DNA of 64,000 nucleotides, from the NCBI RefSeq assembly GCF_016711335.1, contig NZ_JADJTF010000001.1, positions 3,658,001-3,722,000 of the forward strand. The letters run 5' to 3'. Of this stretch, positions 59,295-64,000 are shown piece by piece. Source of the stretch: Thiofilum sp. (GTDB lineage Bacteria; Pseudomonadota; Gammaproteobacteria; Thiotrichales; Thiotrichaceae). Each line of letters starts with the position of its first letter. Positions within the stretch are counted from its first letter, which is position 1. The position numbers were made by a program, and so were the translations under genes. The notes under the pieces are model-generated. The model was not told the DNA's origin and searched no databases. It saw only the letters and a program-made list of their open reading frames with translations.

Positions 59295-60089
59295 TCAAGC
59301 ATCCTCTTCTTTTTTCCGACGTTGTACCCGTTTATAACGGCGATAGACCCACATGACAGGGCCTGATGCGGCATAAATCAAAAATACAGTAAAAATCACA
59401 ATAGGCGGATGAATAGTGGCCAAAGATAAGCCCAAAATAATCAATACTCCCACCACAAAGGGGACTTTATTACGAAAATCAATGTCTTTAAAACTATAAA
59501 AACTAAAATTACTCACCATCAGCAAACCAGCAGTAAGCGTAATGAGTAAGGCTGGAAACATAAAATTACGCCCCTGCACTTCACTATCATGAAACACCCA
59601 TACCGTGCCAATCATCAAGGCGGCGGCGGCGGGACTAGGTAAACCCGTAAAAAAGCGCTTATCTGCTTTACCAATCATGGTATTAAAGCGAGCTAGGCGT
59701 AGAGCCGCACATGCCACATAGATGAAAGCAGCCAACCAACCAACCTTACCCCAAGCAATACCCATCTCTTTAAAGTGCATCAATGCCCATTGATACATCA
59801 ACAATCCGGGGGCCAAACCGAACGACACCAGATCAGATAAACTATCGTATTCCGCACCAAACGCACTTTGGGTATTCGTCATACGCGCGACACGCCCATC
59901 GAGACTATCTAAGATCATAGCCACAAATACCGCTACTGCTGCTAATTCATAGCGCCCTTGGATAGAGGCCACAATAGAATAAAAGCCTGCAAACAATGCC
60001 GCAGTAGTAAATAAATTAGGCAGGATATAGAGGCCGCGCCGACGTTTTTCCTCTTCGGTCAAGGCGGGTGTATCGTTTGGTTCCAACAT
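59295..60089 (-). CDS. pssA: CDP-diacylglycerol-serine O-phosphatidyltransferase (type II)
   Basis: 264 residues. CDP-alcohol phosphatidyltransferase motif DSLDGRVARMTNTQSAFGAE followed by YDSLSDLVSFG, giving D-x2-DG-x2-AR-x8-G-x3-D-x3-D. About seven membrane helices. The N-terminus (EEEKRRRGLYILPNLFTTAA) is characteristic of the membrane PssA subclass found in proteobacteria. Makes phosphatidylserine, precursor of phosphatidylethanolamine. Basic tail RRYKRVQRRKKEEDA. Confidence 0.92.
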   Translation of the reverse strand: MLEPNDTPALTEEEKRRRGLYILPNLFTTAALFAGFYSIVASIQGRYELAAVAVFVAMILDSLDGRVARMTNTQSAFGAEYDSLSDLVSFGLAPGLLMYQWALMHFKEMGIAWGKVGWLAAFIYVACAALRLARFNTMIGKADKRFFTGLPSPAAAALMIGTVWVFHDSEVQGRNFMFPALLITLTAGLLMVSNFSFYSFKDIDFRNKVPFVVGVLIILGLSLATIHPPIVIFTVFLIYAASGPVMWVYRRYKRVQRRKKEEDA

Positions 60090-60283
60090 GATGCCCTCGT
60101 CAATAGATAAAGTACGCTCACCGATAGATTAGTTTAGCATTAGAAGTGAGCAAGCGATGTCAGTTGCATCATAATGGATTTATAAAGGTACACCTAGTTT
60201 AATCTCGTACTAGAGGACGCATAGCTATTGGGATAGCTAGGAATGAAAGCTTTAAAATAAGCAAATGGTATGATATGCAAAAT

Positions 60284-60313
60284 AAAAAAACGGGCTAAGT
60301 CCCCCCAGCCCGT
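60284..60313 (-). terminator. Terminator downstream of the dioxygenase-like gene
   Basis: On the minus strand ACGGGCT, loop GGGGGGACTT and AGCCCGT form a stem followed by TTTTTTATTTT. It lies 135 bases past the stop at 60449, in the 359-base gap before pssA (60089). No other feature is seen in that gap. Confidence 0.75.
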
Positions 60314-60448
60314 CTAGTCAAGTTAGCCGCCTGCTTTAGCAGATCTTATTATTATTCCCTTTAATATCAATTAACTAAGTGCTTAACTGATCTATTGATA
60401 GGCATTATACGGGGGATATGTTAATAAGGCTTGAATATCGCCTATAAA

Positions 60449-61147
60449 TTAATCTTTTTTATGAAAGGTTAGTACCAACACATCGCGCCATGCAGGAGAG
60501 GCAGTCTTTTGAGGCTGAATCTCAGTGACACCATGATACACTTTAGCGTCATTAATTAAGACCAGATCTCCGGTTTGACTCAAAGTGGCTTGCTCTAAGG
60601 GTTGCATCGCATTATCAAATAATTGACTCTCGCCACCGACTATATTTTGCCGATCTAGGAGCATCACTAAAATATAATCCGCGCCATCTTTGTGCACCCC
60701 TTCGGGAGTAGGCTTACCTGCTTCATGCGCTCGCGCCAAAATCCGAAACTGATGGGCTTGAATACGCCACGTATGCTGCAACGCTTGCGCTCCAAACTGT
60801 CCAATACTCCACTGCACAATACGCTGGAAGGCTGCATTATTCACTATGGTAGGTAACCAAGGACGAAAATGGCGATTAAACCCACCGTGCACTTTGTTGT
60901 AATGGCTACTTTGATAATGTGGCTCATACGGTAATAAAGTTAAACGCCCTTTACGCCAATGAAACACCGAATAACGGCGCAGGCGATAACTACCCCCATC
61001 GCGTAAAAAGGGATCTACACAAAGCTGATTCCAACTCTTAGCAAAACGCTGGTACGCATTAGCACAAAACTGCACTAATTGGTGCTGGAGTGGGTTGTTG
61101 TCACCGATTGCTAATTGATAACCGGCTTGCTGTAATAACTGCTTCAC
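60449..61147 (-). CDS. 2OG-Fe(II) dioxygenase family protein
   Basis: 232 residues. Fe ligands and 2OG site in order: GVHKDGADYILVMLLDRQNI giving His-x-Asp, then DAKVYHGVTEI with the distal His, then DVLVLTFHKKD with a conserved Lys/Arg region near the end. Early block SYRLRRYSVFHWRKGRLTLL resembles the 2OG-Fe dioxygenase family of free amino-acid hydroxylases (BsmA / isoleucine dioxygenase like). The substrate is probably an amino acid but is not shown. The gene sits between the MITE-like element and pssA, alone on its transcript. Confidence 0.82.
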   Translation of the reverse strand: MKQLLQQAGYQLAIGDNNPLQHQLVQFCANAYQRFAKSWNQLCVDPFLRDGGSYRLRRYSVFHWRKGRLTLLPYEPHYQSSHYNKVHGGFNRHFRPWLPTIVNNAAFQRIVQWSIGQFGAQALQHTWRIQAHQFRILARAHEAGKPTPEGVHKDGADYILVMLLDRQNIVGGESQLFDNAMQPLEQATLSQTGDLVLINDAKVYHGVTEIQPQKTASPAWRDVLVLTFHKKD

Positions 61148-61200
61148 GATCTCTCTACTAAATAAAACTGTGGATCTAGGTTAATAGTTAAGCGTACAAG

Positions 61201-61310
61201 CCCTCCAGTGTTACATCTTACTGGAAGAGTCTAGGCGGCATGGATGCCGCCTTGAAGCGTACAGGGACGTATTCACAGCGTCTCTGGAAGTAAGATGTAA
61301 CACTGGAGGG
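61201..61310. mobile_element. 110-bp MITE-like element with 22-bp terminal inverted repeats
   Basis: CCCTCCAGTGTTACATCTTACT at 61201-61222 and its exact reverse complement at 61289-61310 enclose a 66-base core that itself holds the hairpin GGCGGCATGGATGCCGCC. No coding frame. The core (61220-61280) is about 88 percent like the copy at 26797-26857. The whole can fold into one long hairpin. It separates the dioxygenase gene from cmoB, and no target-site duplication is evident by eye. Confidence 0.8.
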
Positions 61311-61326
61311 CATTTCCAGAATAAGA

Positions 61327-62319
61327 CTAAGCAGGCAATTGAGCAATGAGTACCGCTCGTTTGGGTGCTGGATAGCCTTCTATGGTTTTATTATGATCAG
61401 TTGGATCAAGAAAATCCGCCAACGACTCAAAACGCATCCACTCGGTACGTCGTTGTTCTTCAAGACTGGTCTGCCCCACATCTACCGTGCGAATCGCCAC
61501 GAACCCAAGGCGGCGTAACCATAACTCTAATAACGCTGTGGAAGGAATAAACCATACATTGCGCATTTTACCATAGCGATCTTCCGGCATTAATACCGTG
61601 CGCTCATCCCCTTCTACCACTAAGGTTTCCAATACCAACTCGCCCCCCGCTCGTAATACACCTTTTAATTCCAGCAAGTGCTGTAAAGGCGAGCGACGAT
61701 GATATAGCACTCCCATAGAAAATACCGTATCAAACCCTTCACCTTCTTTGAGGATGGGCAAATCTTCGCTTTTTAGCGGTAAGTAATAGACGGGTTCATA
61801 AGGCAAATAGTGCCGCACACATTGAAATTGCATGAGAAAAAACAGACTAGGATCAATGCCAATGACTAGCTTCGCACCCGCTCCACGCATACGCCACAAA
61901 TGATACCCACTACCACAACCTACATCTAAAATAGTACGCCCAGTTAAATCACTTAAATGCGGTAGCACACGCTGCCATTTCCAATCGGAACGCCATTCGG
62001 TATCGATATAAGTACCGAATAAATTAAACGGTCCTTTGCGCCAAGGAATAAAGGTTTCTAGGCTCTGACGTAATACGACCTGCTGCTCTGGACTTAGATC
62101 TTGCGCTTGACCCATTTGAATAGCAGCCGCATTCAAATCAACTATTGATGGTGTACTTGGCGGCAATTGGGCTAAAGCTTGTAACCATTCCTCACGTTTA
62201 CCGTGAGGAGCATTGAGCACTTCATTAATTTGCACGGGCAGTTGAGTTCGCCATTGCTCAGCCCAAGGTAAAGCGCTTAAAGCTTGGTCGACTGCATTAA
62301 AATAAGCTTGTAAATCCAT
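61327..62319 (-). CDS. cmoB: tRNA U34 carboxymethyltransferase
   Basis: 330 residues. SAM-fold block [20 protein letters not shown] then [20 protein letters not shown]; the CmoB-type loop [20 protein letters not shown] and [20 protein letters not shown]. Uses carboxy-SAM to carboxymethylate 5-hydroxyuridine at tRNA position 34. Follows cmoA on the same strand with 3 bases between. Confidence 0.96.
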   Translation of the reverse strand: MDLQAYFNAVDQALSALPWAEQWRTQLPVQINEVLNAPHGKREEWLQALAQLPPSTPSIVDLNAAAIQMGQAQDLSPEQQVVLRQSLETFIPWRKGPFNLFGTYIDTEWRSDWKWQRVLPHLSDLTGRTILDVGCGSGYHLWRMRGAGAKLVIGIDPSLFFLMQFQCVRHYLPYEPVYYLPLKSEDLPILKEGEGFDTVFSMGVLYHRRSPLQHLLELKGVLRAGGELVLETLVVEGDERTVLMPEDRYGKMRNVWFIPSTALLELWLRRLGFVAIRTVDVGQTSLEEQRRTEWMRFESLADFLDPTDHNKTIEGYPAPKRAVLIAQLPA

Positions 62320-62322
62320 CGC

Positions 62323-63048
62323 TTATTTCACCGCAATCAATGAGCTAAAGCTCAAACATTGGAACCATTGATAGACCTGTTTAAACCCAATTTTGCTTAA
62401 ACGCTCTATATGCTCAGCGCAGGTATCAGGGATTAATACATGTTCTAGCGCAGTACGCTTTTGGCTGATTTCTAGTTCGGAATAACCATTAGCGCGTTTA
62501 AAAGCACTATATAAATCGGTCAAAAAGGTCTGTTCGGCATCAGCCGCGAATTTAAGTTTTTCCGATAAGATCAGCACGCCATTAGGGACTAAGGCTTGAT
62601 ACAAACGTTCTAAGAGTGCTTGGCGATCTTGGGGCGGTAAAAATTGCAAAGTGAAATTGAGTACGATGACTGAAGCTGGCTCGAAGTTTAGCTCCCGAAT
62701 ATCCGCACACAGTACTTGGACAGGCTGACGCGGCAAATGGCGCTGCAATATTTTTTCACAACGCAGCACCATAGCGGGCGAATTATCCACACCGACAAAT
62801 TGCACTTTTTCGGCTTGAGTCCGCGAGGCAAGCGCTAAGGTCGCCGCTCCCAGAGAACACCCTAAATCGTAAACATGAGTATTAGGCTGAATAAACTCCT
62901 GCCCCATAACACCGAGTAAAGTCAAAATGGTTTCATAGCCGGGCACGGAGCGGCGAATCATGTCTGGAAACACATCTGCCACCGCCTCATTAAAGGTGAA
63001 ATCAACGACTTGCGGTAAGGGTTGAGCATAAACTTGGTCGCGGCTCAT
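62323..63048 (-). CDS. cmoA: Carboxy-SAM synthase
   Basis: 241 residues. Family features: DFTFNEAVADVFPDMIRRSV and VPGYETILTLLG near the start, SAM motif VYDLGCSLGAATLALASRTQ, VLNFTLQFLPPQDRQALLER. Makes carboxy-S-adenosyl-L-methionine from prephenate and SAM for CmoB. Starts 5 bases after the stop of the SDR gene, so it is in the same operon. Confidence 0.96.
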   Translation of the reverse strand: MSRDQVYAQPLPQVVDFTFNEAVADVFPDMIRRSVPGYETILTLLGVMGQEFIQPNTHVYDLGCSLGAATLALASRTQAEKVQFVGVDNSPAMVLRCEKILQRHLPRQPVQVLCADIRELNFEPASVIVLNFTLQFLPPQDRQALLERLYQALVPNGVLILSEKLKFAADAEQTFLTDLYSAFKRANGYSELEISQKRTALEHVLIPDTCAEHIERLSKIGFKQVYQWFQCLSFSSLIAVK

Positions 63049-63053
63049 GCCTC

Positions 63054-63839
63054 TTACTCCTGATTACCCGGCCAAAGCGTATCAGCGGATAAACGCCCTA
63101 GATCAATAGATTCACCGGTACGTTTGCCCGCATCGGGACTCATGAAAAATAAATACGGCCCTACCACGTTTTCAGGACGCACTAAGGTGGTTTGATTCTC
63201 GCCCGGATAGTGCAAAGTACGTAATGAAGTCCGCACTGGTCCCGTATTGATTTTATTCACGCGAATAAATTGTGGTGGCGTATCGTATTCAGTCATCACT
63301 AAATCCGCCAAGGTATCTAATGCCGCTTTGGAAACACCATATCCACCATAATAAGGCTTATTAGTCGCATCGCTGGAAACCACAATAGCGGGATCAGGAG
63401 CTTTCTCTAAAAGTGGTAGGCAATTTTTCAAAATCAAAAAATTAGCGTGAAGATTAATATTAAACATCTGTGACCATAGATCGACATCATGCAATTTGAT
63501 CGGCATGAAGGCCGCTAGCCATGCAGCATTCAAAACTAGACCATCTAAACGCCCCAATGTTTCGGTAATTTTTTCAGCTAATAAGGCGTAATCATCTTGA
63601 TTAGCTTTTTCTAAATCGAGGGGATAAATCGCAGGTTCAGGATAGCCTGCATTGACGATTTTGTCGTAGGTCACTTCTAAGGCAGGAACGTTTTTATCTA
63701 ACAATACTACCGTTGCCCCAAAACGCGCATAAGCCACTGCGACTGCATGACCAATGCCACTCGCAGCCCCCGTCACTAAAATCACTCGCTCCTGCAACAC
63801 GGGCTGGGCAGGTACATAATTGAGCAGTTCCTGATACAT
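63054..63839 (-). CDS. Short-chain dehydrogenase, YciK-like
   Basis: 261 residues. NAD(P) motif ILVTGAASGIGHAVAVAYAR, NAAWLAAFMPI, Ser in IVVSSDATNK, and the catalytic pair YGGYGVSKAALDTLADLV (Tyr and Lys spaced by three). The N-terminal MYQELLNYVPAQPVLQERVI and RVNKINTGPVRTSLR recall YciK. In vivo substrate unknown. First gene of the SDR-cmoA-cmoB operon; ATG 63839. Confidence 0.9.
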   Translation of the reverse strand: MYQELLNYVPAQPVLQERVILVTGAASGIGHAVAVAYARFGATVVLLDKNVPALEVTYDKIVNAGYPEPAIYPLDLEKANQDDYALLAEKITETLGRLDGLVLNAAWLAAFMPIKLHDVDLWSQMFNINLHANFLILKNCLPLLEKAPDPAIVVSSDATNKPYYGGYGVSKAALDTLADLVMTEYDTPPQFIRVNKINTGPVRTSLRTLHYPGENQTTLVRPENVVGPYLFFMSPDAGKRTGESIDLGRLSADTLWPGNQE

Positions 63840-63978
63840 ACTAACTCCGCAAAGGCTAAGCTCTAAAGGGGCGGTATTTTAGCGCCAAAGTATTGTCTAT
63901 TGCTACCTCGCAGCCTACCCCTTTCTAGACAGCCTAGTCGTGCAATAATGCATAAAACAGCCCTTAGGATAAGCATTC

Positions 63979-64000
63979 ATGGCGACGATTTATGACTTAA
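63979..64000 (+). CDS. 5' end of a further gene, cut by the window edge
   Basis: ATG at 63979 after TAGGATAAGC opens a frame reading MATIYDL before the sequence ends. A start like this is found in some CDP-alcohol phosphatidyltransferase-family proteins, but seven residues cannot establish it. Listed as a possible partial gene only. Confidence 0.35.

Overview
The window looks like chromosome of a gammaproteobacterium of moderate GC. An Rnf complex, an lptD-pdxA pair, a dnaG-rpoD-tRNA block, cmoAB, and nth directly behind rnfE all point to Gammaproteobacteria. The AT-leaning codon use, the GEVED/vWA surface protein and the repeat types recall Thiothrix-like Thiotrichales, but that placement is inference. 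No CRISPR array, prophage, rRNA operon or replication origin was seen.

Layout. 1-7 kb is the accessory left end: the front 1195 codons of a giant secreted vWA/GEVED/cadherin protein running off the edge, an ISAs1 transposase remnant, a small secreted protein, a CpxAR-like two-component pair and a short CpxP/Spy-like membrane protein whose 3' end abuts a MITE-like inverted repeat. 7-11 kb is a tight plus-strand run: small conserved protein, cysG, an S24-fold protein, an ArsC-like reductase and dapE, followed by a convergent AT-hook coiled-coil gene. A 0.9 kb AT-rich non-coding stretch precedes lptD, and pdxA follows with no surA between. 16-22.6 kb holds rnfABCDGE-nth-DUF1841-lipoprotein, nearly all with overlapping start and stop codons. 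22.6-31.3 kb is mixed: an M20 amidohydrolase, an unknown 189-aa protein, a CADD/PqqC-like oxidase, a ceramidase-like membrane protein, an SH3b protein, a DUF2892 coiled-coil protein behind an IS200/IS605-like end, a class V aminotransferase, pyrC and an Rpn/PD-(D/E)XK protein.

31.4-37.8 kb is the most unusual block. Four minus-strand genes encode a secreted repeat-poor subunit, a small secreted partner, a two-domain Ig-like chaperone-like protein and a 930-aa usher-like outer-membrane barrel with Ig-like N-terminal and carboxypeptidase-regulatory-like C-terminal domains. They are divergent from an HTH regulator. The gap between them contains a perfect 26-bp palindrome with a CRP-type core (TGTGA-N6-TCACA). 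I read this as a chaperone/usher-like surface-fibre system that is not a classical FimC/FimD pair.

37.8-64 kb is mainly housekeeping: a CorA-like transporter, tRNA-Ile2(CAU), rpoD, dnaG, gltBD, a TctDE-like two-component system fused by overlap to a periplasmic binding protein, aqpZ, a GNAT, folK-pcnB, rimI-udg-leuA, pssA, a 2OG-Fe dioxygenase-like gene, a 110-bp MITE-like hairpin element, and cmoB-cmoA-SDR. The last 22 bases open another plus-strand gene.

Start codons were moved from the longest frame wherever a Shine-Dalgarno match, the family N-terminus or an upstream gene argued for it; each case is stated.
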